The notes beneath the pieces are model-generated. The model had not been told where the DNA came from. It was given only the letters and a program-made list of their open reading frames with translations, and did no database searches. Below, one piece after another: positions 35,456-46,779 of a stretch of DNA of 64,000 nucleotides (positions are counted from its first letter, which is position 1; every line of letters begins with the position of its first letter). The stretch is from Ovis canadensis (Eukaryota > Chordata > Mammalia > Artiodactyla > Bovidae). Location: NCBI RefSeq assembly GCF_042477335.2, contig NC_091251.1, positions 34,426,501 through 34,490,500 of the forward strand. The letters run 5' to 3'. A program made the position numbers and the translations under genes.

Positions 35456-35611
35456 CTGTCTTTTTCCTTGGTTCATCATCTTTTAACAGTGTCCTGGGCT
35501 ATATTCTCAAAGATGAGGAATTTATCATGCTGCAGTACCTCCCACTTCCATAACCCCTCCAACTCCAGAATGCAGTAGTTACTTTTTTATGTAGTTAACA
35601 ATATACAGTAT

Positions 35612-35697
35612 AATTGAGTCTCTATTCTTATTGTTAACTTTAGTGTTCCTAGAAAATTGAGTCTCTATTCTTATTGTTAACTTTAGTGTTCCTAGAA
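35612..35697. repeat. Two-copy 43-bp tandem duplication
   Basis: Units 35612-35654 and 35655-35697 begin aattgagtctctattc and appear identical. Confidence 0.85.
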
Positions 35698-36701
35698 ATT
35701 CTGAAATCAAAGATCAATAAATTGATTATCCTTCCATCTCTCTTTTCTAATATTTTTAGCTATATTGTAATTTTATATTGACAAGATTTATAACATTCCT
35801 GTTCTGTTCTATAACTCCAATTAAATCTTCATATCTCATCTCTAGGTTAATTTTAGAAATGGAAAATCAATAAGCAAAAATATTTTTCATGATTAGATAA
35901 ATATCATTATAAGAGTTTGATTCAACCCAAAGAAAGAAATGTAATTCATGTCATTAAAACTTCGTTGCTTGAAGGAAAATCCTTCAAATATTAAAGTCTA
36001 ATCAAGGATAGGTCCAAGTTTTGTAGGTCTTGAATCTTATACAACTGGGGAACTGTATTTCAAGAGAAGAAATACAAAATTACAAATACTCGCAGTTAAG
36101 GGCTATGCCTTGGCCTTGGAATGGTCTTTAGTGAGTGAGAAGCCCTGAAGCTTATTATTACTAGTTTCCTAGAAAACCTGTCTCTAGGTCTAGCAGATCC
36201 TTTTCAACTTCTTTTCAGAATCACTTCTCATAAGTCACATTCAGCTGCTGCCATATATCTAGTGTCTATCCTGTGCATCCCCTTTCTTGGCTCCCTTTTC
36301 AGTTTGCTAGAATCTTTCTCTAGCATTTTATCACAAAAACCCCATGGTACACTATACTCTGCGTGCTTGTGTGTTGCATATGCAGTTATGTTGCTCAAAC
36401 TTGTTTGATTTTGGGGACTTGATTTGGGTTGATTGTTTAGAAATTTAAGTTCAAATTTGTTTTCCAAACTTGGAGGATAAATGAGAAACTAACAGAAATG
36501 ATTATTACCTTTGGGGACAGATGAGTGGCAAATGGAGCAAATAGGGATGAGAGTGAGACTCTATATGTTTTTAAATATAGTTTCATTCTTTTACCAAGTA
36601 AAAATATTATTTGAGTAATATAAACATTCCAACCTTTCCCTATCCTTGAAAGTTTGAAATATTATCCAATTGTCTTTGAGCATTAAGTGTTGATGAGAAG
36701 T
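35698..36701. other. Non-genic interval
   Basis: No gene or clear repeat recognised. Confidence 0.5.
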
Positions 36702-36711
36702 TTGGTGCCAT

Positions 36712-36861
36712 TCTCTTTTTTTGAAATTTGTTTATTTATTTATTTACGCCACTTTGAACAGCAGGCAGGATCTTAGTTCCTGGGCCAGGGATCGAACTCG
36801 TGTTCCATGCAATGTAAGTGGGGGGCACTGAACTGCCCCCACTGAACTGCCAAGGTAGTCC
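36712..36861 (-). mobile_element. CHR-type SINE, antisense
   Basis: T-rich start, ccagggatcgaactcgtg (reversed B-box). The TSD ttggtgccat is at 36702-36711 and 36862-36871. An internal short duplication (gaactgcc) is present. Confidence 0.8.
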
Positions 36862-36871
36862 TTGGTGCCAT

Positions 36872-37407
36872 CCTTATCCTCGATTCTTCTGATAACCTAT
36901 TTTCTCACTGCCTCTCTCAGAATATTCAGGATTTTCTCTACTCTTGGACTTCTGAAATTTTACTAGATTGAGCCTAGGAGTGGGTCTTTTAAAAATTAAT
37001 TTTATTTGCCTCTACATAGATCATTTAAAAATGAAGACTTCATGAAGTTTGGGGAGATTCTCTTCTGCTATTTCTTAGATTGTTTCTTTTCTGCCATCAT
37101 CTCTGTTTGAAACTTCTTAGGTCTTTGACTTTTGGATCCATCTTCCATGTTTGTTTTTTTTTTTCCTTACTTTTGAATTATTTACTTTCTAGTTTCCACT
37201 ATAGGACATTAAATTTAAATATAATTTTTTATTATCTTATTTTCATTTTATTATTCTCACAGTTCAGTGTAATTTTTTGACATTTGCATTTTTAGTGTTC
37301 CAAAACATTTTTTTCCCCTCTGATTGCTCCTTTTTCCTTACAGACTATATGCTTTAATGAGAGTCATACCTACTCAATCATTTTGAGTACTTCGTGAATT
37401 TGGGGGT
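36872..37407. other. Non-genic interval, L1-like in part
   Basis: T-rich text (cttctgaaattttactagattgag, ttctgctatttcttagattg) looks like old antisense L1. No gene. Confidence 0.4.
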
Positions 37408-37512
37408 GATGCTGTTCTGCATGGCTTGTGGGATCTTATTTACCCAACCTGGGATTGAACCTGGGTCTTTAGCACTGAGCATGCAGAGCCCTAACCACTG
37501 GACTTCCCAAAT
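37408..37512 (-). mobile_element. CHR-type SINE fragment, antisense
   Basis: gggattgaacctgggtc (reversed B-box) and taaccactggacttccc. Confidence 0.7.
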
Positions 37513-37838
37513 ATTGCATAAATTAAATAAAATTTTTAGTTTCCTAATCACCTCAGGTTTCTCTGATGTTTGTTGCCCTTTTGTTCATCTTTGTGCCTCT
37601 TTCTTCATGCTGTTGATTTTTATTCAAATATTTGGTGGTACTTGATAATCCAATTATATTTATGAACAAACACTGTTAAATAAGGGTAGCTGGTGTGGGT
37701 TTTTCTCTTGAAAGGAGTAGGTCACTTGAATGAGAAAGCCAACTGTTGGCTCTGTGTAAGCTGGCTAGGTTTGTCAAGAGGTAGACTTCTCTCTAGGGTG
37801 GGAAGGTATAAACTAGGCAGACCAGTGGCAGCCAGGTG

Positions 37839-38036
37839 GGGCTTCCCAGGTGGCAGAGTGGTAAAGAATCCACCTGCCAGTGCTGGAGATGCAGGAGACC
37901 TGGGTTCAATCCCTGGGTCAGGAAGATCCTTTGGAGGAGGAAATGGCAGCCCACTCCAGTATTCTTGCCTGGGAAATCCCATGGATAGAGGAGCTGGTGG
38001 GCTACAGTTCATGAGGTTACAAAGTGACTAAGCATA
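37839..38036 (+). mobile_element. Bov-tA SINE
   Basis: gggcttcccaggtggcagag start, cctgggttcaatccctggg, aaagtgactaagcatag end. Confidence 0.85.
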
Positions 38037-38199
38037 GGTGCACACATGTGGTTGCCTGAGTAGTCCAATTACATTTTGGAGACTGGAAAGGTAATTAAAG
38101 ATTCAATGATAAAAAGGAGCAGAACCAGATAGATTCACAGCTCTATTTTGTCTAACATTTCAAGACAAGATAATCTCAATGTTATTTAAACTATTTAAG

Positions 38200-38294
38200 G
38201 TGATGGACAGGGAGGCCTGGCATGCTGCGATTCATGGGGTCACAAAAAGTCAGACACGACTGAGCAACTGAACTGAACTGAACTGAACTGAAGG
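38200..38294 (+). mobile_element. BovB 3' end fragment
   Basis: ggtgatggacagggaggcct to four gaact units. A 5'-truncated insertion of only about 95 bp. Confidence 0.85.
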
Positions 38295-39088
38295 TCATAG
38301 AAAAAGATGGAAATCTCTATGATTCCTTTTGAGAAGCTAACATAACTTTAACCTAAAACTTATAAATTAGGGAAAGGAATAGAGAACAAGCTTGCTTTTG
38401 AATATAAGAAGAAAATCTCTAAATTAAATGCTAGTAAGTAAAATCTGGTATTTATCAAAAGGATAATAAATAATGTCTAGAAAAGTTTATTTTAGAAATA
38501 CAAGAAATTCAATATCAGAAAATCTAGCAACATAAGCTGGAACAATAAAAAATTAAATAAAAATGATATGATCATATCAATAGATGCTGAAAACTTCTGA
38601 TAAAATTTAGCAGCATTCTTAATTTGAAAACTCTATAAAAATAGGAACAAAAGCAGATTTTTAAAATATAGCAAAAACCAATTACCAAACATGCCAGTAG
38701 AGCTAATTGAAATATGATTTCAATTAAAATTAGGAACCAGATAAGAATGCTTGCTATTGACATTATTATTTCTGGCAAATACAGTCACACAAAATGAAAT
38801 AGCTGGTCAAGACATTGGAAAAGAAGAGATAAACATAAGCTGGTGATATGACTGCATTAAAACTCCAGAGATTTAGTACTATATCACTGTAGTTAATAAA
38901 GAATAAGCCAATAGGAAAAATAATGTATTCATAGCAAGAACTATAACAATAAAAACTATAAAATATTTGTTTTAAACAAGAAAAGGAGAAAAATTATTTT
39001 ACACAAAACCTGAACAAATGGAAAGACATACCATTCTCTTGGGAAGCCTTGATATTAACAAAATTGATTCTTTCAAAAGTAAACCCAG
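38295..39088 (+). mobile_element. Old L1 ORF2 remnant, sense
   Basis: A-rich text of L1 type (aatagatgctgaaaacttctgataaaattt, aaacctgaacaaatggaaag). Heavily decayed; continues in 40370-41300 around SINEs. Confidence 0.5.
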
Positions 39089-39245
39089 AGAGTTTCCTGG
39101 TGGTCCAGTGGCTAAGACTGAACTCTCAGTGCAGGGGCCTGGGTTTGATCCCTGGTCAGGGAGCTGGATCTCACCATGCCTCAACTAAAGATTCCACATG
39201 CTACAACTAAGGCCCAGTACAGACAAATCAGTATTTTTTTTAAAA
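39089..39245 (+). mobile_element. CHR-type SINE
   Basis: agtttcctggtggtccagtgg, gggtttgatccctggtcagg, A-rich end. Confidence 0.8.
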
Positions 39246-39284
39246 AGTTAATCCAATGTCATTTTAATTGGAATACTAACTTGG

Positions 39285-39672
39285 GACTTCCCTGGTAGTG
39301 CAGTGGATAGGAATCTGCCTGCCAATGCAGGGGACGTGGGTTGGATCCCTGGTTTGGGAAGATTGCTCATGAGTCAGAGCACCTAAGCCCATGCGCCGTA
39401 CCTCCTGAAGCCTGTGAGCTCTAGAGCTCTTGACTGAGGCTGAGTGCTGCAACCACTGAGCCTGAGCTCTAGAGCCCGTGAACGGAAACTACTGAGCCCT
39501 TGTGTGGCAACTCCCAGTGCCTGTGTGCCTAGAGCCTGTGCTCTGCAACAAGAGAAGCCATCGCAATGAGAAGCCCAAGCACGGGAACAAAACAAACTCC
39601 TGCTCACTGCAACACAAGAAAGCCCTCACAAAGCAATGAACACCCCGTGCAGCAGAAAATAAATAAATAAAA
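39285..39672 (+). mobile_element. Long CHR-family SINE
   Basis: gggacttccctggtagtgcag head followed by repeats of the type gcaactcccagtgcctgtg and an aataaataaa tail. A (gt)n run follows at 39684-39706. Confidence 0.75.
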
Positions 39673-39948
39673 GAATACCAACCCGTGTGTATGTGTGTGT
39701 GTGTATGAATAAAACAAACAATGTTTAACTAAAAGAATAAGTGCCTTACAATAGGGAAGACATTTTTTGTGTGAGGAAATGTTAAAAACTAGCAATGATC
39801 TGCTTGCCTTACTACGTATCAGAATGGACTTCAAAGCTCCATAGCAAATCAGCATGACAGAGACGTAGAGTAGGAGTAGATTGGTGGAAATTGAATGAAA
39901 TATCCAAATTAGATTCCATTGTGTGTGAGAACTTAAGATACATGAAAA

Positions 39949-40312
39949 GTGGACTTCCCCGGTGGTAGAGTGGATAAGAATCCACGTGCCGGTGCAGGGG
40001 ACAGGGGTTCAATCCCTGGTCCGGGAAGATTCCACATGCCTTGGGGCAACTAAGCCTGTGCACCACAACTGCTAGCCTGTGTGCCACAGCTACTGAAGCC
40101 CGTGAGCTTTAGGGCTCTTGAGCCGCAACTACCGAGCCCAGGTGCTGTAGCTACTGAAGCCTGTGCACCTAGCGCCTGTGGTCCACAGTAAGAGAAGCCA
40201 CGGCAGTGACAAGCCCGTGCACCGCAAGGAGTAGCCCCCTCTCACCGCAGCTAGAGAAAACCTGTGCATAGCGATGAAGACCCAGCGCAGCCAAAACAAA
40301 AGGGTAAAACCA
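39949..40312 (+). mobile_element. Long CHR-family SINE
   Basis: ggacttccccggtggtagag head, ggggttcaatccctggtccg, degenerate actactgaagcctgtg units, end agccaaaacaaaa. Confidence 0.75.
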
Positions 40313-40369
40313 CTAAAACATATACATGAAAAGTATTGCAATCAAATCAAATGGGAAAATGAGACTTTT

Positions 40370-41300
40370 ATTATTTATTTATTTATTTCTACTGTGGGAA
40401 GATTGTATTAGTAGTTACTGTGTTGAGTGCTGTGGATGACTGGGATATGGTAGAAACAATGGGATTTTTGAATTACAGTTTTCCACATTAAACCACCAAA
40501 AGTTTCAGGTAATACATGAATTTAGTAAAGTTTCATGATACAAAAGCAATAAACAAAAATCGGCTGAGTTTCTGTACACTAATAAAATAGTATCATAAAA
40601 ATTAAGAAAACAACATATTTACAATTGCATATTTACAAAAAGAACAAAACACCTAGGTATGAATTTAACCAATGATGTGAAAGACCTGCACAATGAAAAC
40701 CGTAAGACACTTCAATAAAGAAACTGAAGAAGAAAGAAACAGAAAAATATCCTGAGAACTTCCTTGGTGGTCCAGAGGCTAAGACTCCCCGCTCCCCATG
40801 CAGGGGGCCTAGGGTCAGTCTCTGGTCAGGGAACTAGATCCCACATGCTGCAACTGAAAAAAAGATCCCATGTATTGCAATACCCAGCACAGCCAAGTAA
40901 ATAAATATGTAAATAAATATTAAAAAGAAAAATATTCTATAATAGGCATTGGAAGAGTATTAAGATGTTCCGCCAGTTAAAGCACCTTGCACATCCGATT
41001 CAGTCTCTAACGCAATTAAAATGTCATTTTTCGCATTTTTCACAAAACAGAACTAACAATTCTGTCATGTGTGAGGAACCAAAGAGGACCCCCAGAAGGC
41101 AAAGTGATCTTACGAAAGGAGAGCACAGCTGGAATCAACTGGCTGACTTCAAACTAAACTATGAAACTACAGGAATCAAAAAAGTATGGATTTGGCACAA
41201 AAACAGGCAGACACACTAAAGCAATATGGTACACAGATGGCTATTCATGTGGAGGATATAAGCTTCTTTTTTTGTAAACAAGGACTTTGTGGCTCTAGAA
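40370..41300 (+). mobile_element. Old L1 ORF2 remnant, sense, split by a SINE
   Basis: L1 ORF2 C-terminal text (aaacacctaggtatgaattt, aagaccccc-like tract, gtatggatttggcacaaaaac) on both sides of a CHR SINE at 40757-40935. The 84-codon frame 40965-41219 is part of it. Confidence 0.65.
40757..40935 (+). mobile_element. CHR-type SINE nested in L1
   Basis: gaacttccttggtggtccag, ctctggtcagggaactagatc, aagtaaataaatatgtaaat tail. Confidence 0.8.
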
Positions 41301-41585
41301 AGACAATTTCCTTGGTCTTGGTTATTTTGTTTTAATTGAGACTTGTGGAATTGAGGCACAATTTTAATTTTCTTTTAGCTTTTCATTTTGACATAACTTT
41401 TGATTTGCAGTTGTGAGGAATTCCCGTATGTCCTTCGCCCAGATTCCCTATATGTTAACAATGTACCACATTTACTTTATCTTTTTCTCTCTTGATATAT
41501 TTCTCTTAGCATAAGTTTAGTAATAACTTCTTAATAGTTATACTACTAGTATTATATATTAATATATGATACTAATAGTATATAT

Positions 41586-41690
41586 TGGAAAAGGAAATGG
41601 CAACCCACTCCAGTACTCTTGCTTGGAAAATCCGATGGATGGAGGAGCCTGGTAGGCTACAGTCCATAGGGTTGCAAAGAGTCGGATCTA
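41586..41690 (+). mobile_element. BovA SINE fragment
   Basis: ggaaaaggaaatggcaaccc to gcaaagagtcgg, with an AT-rich palindromic flank at 41535-41585. Confidence 0.85.
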
Positions 41691-41727
41691 ATATAGCATA
41701 GTAAGCTTAGTACATTAGATAGTGTTA

Positions 41728-42107
41728 TGCCCAGTGTCCGAGTCCCCAGAACTGAGAGAATAAGACGTTCACAGCAATGCAAAGGCATAAAGGGGTTTAT
41801 TGTTAGCTCGAGCCAGGGCTCCTGTCACATCCAACACAGTGGAGTAGAACAAGAGCCCCGAGCCCTGGATTACAGCAGTATTTATAAGTTTAGAACAAAG
41901 ACAGGGAGTAGGCAAGGGTTGATTGGCTGCAGGGGTTTCCTGGTATTTACTGATTGGCCAGTCATCGTCCCTCTGATTGGCCAGAGTTACCATCTCTCTG
42001 ACTGGCCAGAGTTACCATCCCTGGAAGCCCCGGAAGCATGACTCAGGGATTATTTTTGGCCTAGTGCACCTCTCTGAGCCTGTCATGGCTCTGGTGAGGT
42101 TGTAACA
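41728..42107 (-). repeat. ERV class I 3' LTR
   Basis: Minus-strand LTR of 380 bp, starting TG at 42107 and ending CA at 41728, preceded by a purine-rich tract at 42108-42125. It shows a TATA-like element (cttataaata, 41879-41888), an AATAAA signal (41796-41801), and several ATTGG (CCAAT) motifs in a two-copy 25-bp repeat at 41971-42020. It lies just downstream of the env frame, as a proviral 3' LTR should. Confidence 0.85.
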
Positions 42108-42125
42108 TTCCCCCCTGTCTTTAGA
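42108..42125 (-). other. Retroviral polypurine tract
   Basis: Minus strand aaagacaggggggaa directly before the LTR TG. This is the expected plus-strand primer site and fixes the LTR 5' end. Confidence 0.75.
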
Positions 42126-42152
42126 TCATATAGAGGAATCTTTCTCTTTGTT

Positions 42153-43445
42153 TTAGGGTACAGTTTGATATTGCTGTCTAAGCACAAATAGTTGAACTGT
42201 ATTAATACGCTCTTTTATAAACGTAATATTGAGGATACATGGGCCAAAGGTGAGTATTAGTAAAAGCACCATAAGAGGTCCCACCAGGGTGGAAATTAAT
42301 GTTGTCAGCCACGGAGATTGTTGAAACCAAGATTCAAACCATCCCTGCTGGGCTTCTTGCTCTCTCTTTCGCTGGGCTAGTCCTTCTCTCACCTTTGCCG
42401 TAGATTCTCTTATTATCCTGGTGTAGTCTGCGTAGAAACAACATTCTTCTCCCAGGGTCGCGCAGAGCCCCCCTTGCTGTAGAAAAATTAGATCTAGCCC
42501 TCTTTGGTTTTGCAAGACCATCTCGGACAGGGAGGTCAGCGATTTTTCTAGGTGACTAATTGACTCTTCTAGGCGGGTAATGTCTTTATCTATGGCCGCC
42601 CGCAATGAAGTAAATCCCTGGCCTTGGAGGGACAAGGCTGCTATCCCAGTCCCTGCCCCAGCGATCCCAAGGCCAAACATGGTTGCTATGGTGATGGCTG
42701 TAATAGGTTCTCTCTTGGTTCTGCCTTGTATCATTTGACCAGATGTTTGTTTTTGGGCCCAGTAGTCGTACATTATCTTTTCAGGGTGGTACAGGATTTT
42801 TGGCACAACTGCCACCAAGATGCAGAACTCTTCTTTAGGATTAAATATTGAGATGTGTAAACAAGGGGTTAGACCAGTACGTGAGCAGATCCACCATCCC
42901 CCCATCTCTGGGATAATCCATTTAACCCCAGTTAGCTCTGTGGGTTTGGCTGTGTAGGCACATGAGGGGGAATTTTTGGGTGGAACTCTGCCCACACGGA
43001 GTCCCTTTCCCCAAACTTTTTCCATTGTGAGGCCCATTTTTCGTTCTCCCCAGCGACACTGAGGAGGATCTATACTATCAGTCAGGCCATAAGAGGCGTT
43101 AAGACCCAGTGCTTCATAGTAAGGGGGATATAGATTATAGCAAAGCCAGCAAGATCTAGTTGCTTCTGGGTTAGTTTGATTTAAGGTTATATAGGCGGCC
43201 TTAACTAATTTCCATAATGGGTCTGAGTTTCTGAGGTTGCGGATGGGACCCGGAGGATTGAGTGAGACTAAGGATGTGGAAACCGCTGTGGTCGGGCTGG
43301 GAGTTACATCAGTTTTTTCCATTGGGTTGGGACCTATACTGTGTATCTGCGTTGGCTCTAGAATCTGGCTTATAATTATAATTCCTCCATTTGTGCGCCT
43401 GCCACTGTTCTTGTTTGTATTCCCCAGGATAAGCCAGAAATCCAA
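42153..43445 (-). pseudogene. Endogenous gammaretrovirus-type env, SU C-terminal part plus TM (open frame)
   Basis: A 430-codon open frame with the marks of a gammaretroviral envelope. SU CXXC isomerase motif (CWLC) at 99-102, furin-type site RTKR at 242-245, hydrophobic glycine-rich fusion peptide at about 250-272, coiled-coil region at about 280-310. The conserved immunosuppressive-domain block is at about 311-327, CX6CC at 328-336, a membrane span at about 381-407, and a short cytoplasmic tail. SU and TM would associate through the CXXC/CX6CC pair. The N-terminal part of SU lies in another frame (43376-44008), so a frameshift between about 43376 and 43445 breaks the gene. No stop occurs in this part, which is unusual for a decayed provirus. 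Function, if any, is unknown. Confidence 0.85.
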
Positions 43446-44008
43446 GCCCTCTCTTTTTTTGCTTTTTTCCGATTGAACCCTATCTTAACCTGTGCATAGT
43501 TACAACTCTCTTCACATTCAAAAGTTGGGTCCCCAAGGGCTCTGGGGGTACGCTTTGCGAACAAGAAGTTAAGTAGGTCCCGATTTCCTACCTCCCAGTG
43601 CCGAGGCCCATCATCAGAAGTAACACAACCCCATGATTTACAAAAACAATCTTGTGCCCCCCTACAAGTCTTCCATTTGGTCCTCTGGTGGCCTGGGCAT
43701 GCCCAGAACCCCTGCATCCGGAGGAAACCCCTAGCCCAAGGCACATTTACCGCCGGCTTTGAGTCAAAATATAGGTCTGGCCACCAGGTGTTCGGAGGAT
43801 GTACTTCTGTGGTTAAGTTGAGCACCTCTCGTGTTAGTCTGTCTTGAAGCTTCCAGGTGATTTTGGCCGGCTGGTGCGGGTTGTTATGGGTGGCTCCAGG
43901 GTCGAGAAGGATGGTCACCAATAGGACAGTCAGGATGACTTGTCTGGATCCTGTTGGCGGATGAGCTTTATCTTGAAGGGGTTTGAAGGGTGTGGCGTTA
44001 CCTCCCAT
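43376..44008 (-). pseudogene. Env N-terminal part (signal peptide and SU start), frameshifted
   Basis: The frame runs from 44137 but the likely env Met is at 44008-44006 (MGGNAT), about 79 nt inside the pol 3' end, the usual gammaretroviral overlap. A hydrophobic segment (VILTVLLVTILLDP) is a plausible signal peptide. Downstream there are several Cys and an N-linked site (NLT). The frame ends at 43376 after crossing into the region covered by the next frame. Confidence 0.75.
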
Positions 44009-44396
44009 TCTTTTTGGGCCCTTTCTTGCTCTTCTGGAGTGGCTTGGCGTACATGGTTGCAGTGCACCCAAGGTCCGATACTGTCGACCTTTAAAGCAGT
44101 GGGGGTGGTAAAAAGAACAACATAAGGACCTTTCCATCTAGGTTCTAATGTCTTGGGTTGGTGTCGCTTGACCAAGACCCAATCTCCGGGACCAATATTA
44201 TGTGAGGGGATGGTCCCCTTGTTCTGACCCTCATGGATTTCCCTGATCAATTTCCAGACATGCGTATGCACCTTGCCTAATGCCATCAGGGCTTCCTGGA
44301 ACTGTCCTAAAGTAGGGGGTGGTTGTTTTCTTCCCTCAAAGATAGGGCATATGGGAGGGGGCCTCCCATACATAATTTCAAAAGGGGTTAAGTTCA
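43930..44396 (-). pseudogene. Pol: integrase C-terminal domain
   Basis: The frame 44373-43930, in a different phase from the integrase core, carries the C-terminal DNA-binding domain with the RWKGPY-type GPY/F module. It follows a frameshift near 44396-44400. The part before the first Met of the frame (LTPFEIMYG) is also integrase. Confidence 0.8.
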
Positions 44397-45265
44397 GCTT
44401 ATGGGGGTATTACGTGCACGGAAGAGAGTGAAGGGAAGGAGAGTCACCCAGTCCCCGCCAGTCTCTATTGCCAATTTTGCCAAAGTTTCTTTTAGAGTCC
44501 GATTCATCCTCTCAACCTGTCCTGAGCTCTGGGGATTGTATTCACAATGTAGCTTCCATTTGGTCCCCAGAGCTAAGGCCAGTCCCTGTACAATCTGACT
44601 CACAAAGGCAGGCCTGTTATCAGAGCCAATAGTCACCAGCAGCCAAAACCTAGGTACTATTTCTTCTAGGATCTTTTTAGCTACTATCATTGCTGTTTTT
44701 TTTTTAGTAGGGAACGCTTCCACCCACCCAGAAAAAGTATCCACCAAAACTAACAGATAACGGTACCCATACTTTCCTGGTCTTACCTCTGTAAAATCTA
44801 TCTCCCAGTGTTGCCCTGGCCTCTCTCCCCGGTACCTCATTCCCGTATGCTGTCCTTTTCCCGGCTTCATCATCTGGCACGCTTTGCAGGCCTGGACTAT
44901 GTCTCGTACAGTCGCCTGTTGTCAGGGAAACTGCAAACGTGCTGTCTGTAAGAGGGTTAGAGTCTTTTTTTCTCCTAGATGGGTGGTCAGATGTAGGTGC
45001 GTACAGAGGTGTTGACCCAAGTTGGTGGAAAGTATCAAGTTGTCATCTTGGTCCTGATACCATCCATCTTCGCCCTCCTGAGGGCTGGCATTTTCTTGAA
45101 TCCAACTGAGATCAGAAGAGGAATACTTGGGGGTTGGGGGCAAGGTTCCCATACCTGGGGGTGGCAGCCCCACAGTTAGTATAGGGGCTGTGTAGTCCCT
45201 GTTAGCCGCCTCATGAGCCACCATATCAGCGGCTTGGTTGCCTCGAGCCTTGATGTCTCTTCCCA
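44394..45265 (-). pseudogene. Pol: RNase H end and integrase N-terminal and core domains
   Basis: Two in-phase pieces separated by a TGA at 44922-44924: 45287-44922 and 44873-44394. The first holds the RNase H end (GNQAADMVAHEAA) and the histidines of the integrase HHCC zinc finger. The second completes the finger just upstream (CQACQ-type pair) and has the catalytic D, D, E context ([26 protein letters not shown]). Upstream of about 45265 the retroviral similarity stops: gag, protease, reverse transcriptase and the 5' LTR are absent. Confidence 0.8.
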
Positions 45266-45269
45266 GCCT

Positions 45270-46419
45270 CTCATATTTTCTGTCCATATTTCTCTGATCA
45301 TCTTGATAAATTTTATAACATAACCTAACATTCTTTGCAACTTGCTGATGTTCCCCTAAAACTTCTAAAATCTAGATCCTCATTCTCCCTCTTTTTCTCT
45401 CTTACGATTTACTTGACTGAACTGGTCATTTGTCCTATAGCACGCCCACAGCCTCTGCTTACTGTTTGCATGCTTGTGGTGCTGTGCAACCCATTCCTCT
45501 GCCCCTCTGTGTTCCCTGAAGCCTGGTTTATTCAGTGTAGAAGCTTGATCACATTCAGGTTTGATTATCTTGGCAAGACTATTTCATATGGTTGGATTCT
45601 AATTCTTTCATACTGTCTTTACTTAGTAGCTGGAATACATCCACAAGGAGATTATTATCAACTATTTCATCATCCTGTCTAGATTGTTACTTTTGCAGAA
45701 AGGAGTCAGTGAACTCTGGTACCAGCCTCAGTAATTAAGTCATTTGGGCTTGTTATAAGTTATGAAGAACCGCATCTGAATATCAAACAGAAGTTCACTG
45801 GGACGTCAGATTTACTGGAAGTGATTCACAAATATCATTATTAGGCTATTATTATCTGCTTCACTTCGCTGTGCCTCACAACTTCTGTTTAACTAAACCC
45901 TGTTCATGATTTTTGATAAACTTTAAGGTATTCATTTAAAATGAATAATGAAATAATGTAACAGTGAATCACATTTACTTATTTACTTTTATACTGAAGA
46001 GCAGGAAAGCAACAGAGAAATTTGTCACTTTTGTTTGAGAGCACAGTTAAATTTATTCTTATCTGACTCTTTCCCCATGGTTGATTAACCAGCTGTGTTT
46101 AATTTTGAAAGCTTATAAAATTGAGTTTCTTATCAGCACGAAACAAGGCATTTTATAATACAGCATCTGAAGTTAAAAGTCTCTTAGGTCCAAGGAGATT
46201 GTTTTTAGTTTTCCATTAGAGCTGACTTGAAAACTACATTGCCAAGACCAGAATAACTAGTATTCTGGATGGAATCTAGATTTTGTACATGCAGAAAATA
46301 CAATTGGAGCTCTGTTATGTGAGGTAGAGAGGCAGGGCATGGGATGATGGGGTTCCCAGCAGATGGTGTCATTTTTCCTGATCCAGCAACTTCCTGCAGC
46401 AGAATTGCGGTGTACCCCA
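45270..46419. other. Non-genic interval
   Basis: No gene or recent repeat recognised upstream of the truncated provirus. Confidence 0.5.
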
Positions 46420-46427
46420 TCACAGCA

Positions 46428-46657
46428 CAGGGTTTCCCAGGTGGCGCTAGTGGTAAAGAATCCGCCGGCCAATACAGAATATATGAGACATGAGACATGG
46501 GTTTGATTCCTGGATGGGGAAGATCCCCTGGAGGAGGAAATGGCAACCCACTCCAGTATTCTTTCCTGTAGAATGCTGTGAACAGAGGAGCCTGGCGGGC
46601 TACAGTTCATGGGGTTGCAAAGGGTTGGACATGACTAAAGTGACTTAGCACACACAG
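46428..46657 (+). mobile_element. Bov-tA SINE
   Basis: gggtttcccaggtggcgctag start. The TSD tcacagca is at 46420-46427 and 46658-46665. Contains a small gagacat duplication at 46483-46500. Confidence 0.85.
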
Positions 46658-46779
46658 TCACAGCAGAGGTAGTCTGACTAAGGGCTCCTCTGAATTCTGC
46701 TTAGGTCCTGTTCCCCCAGCCTTCCAGTGACTTTGTGAACCACGCACAAAAAAATCACCTTCTACTTATATCAGTTTGA

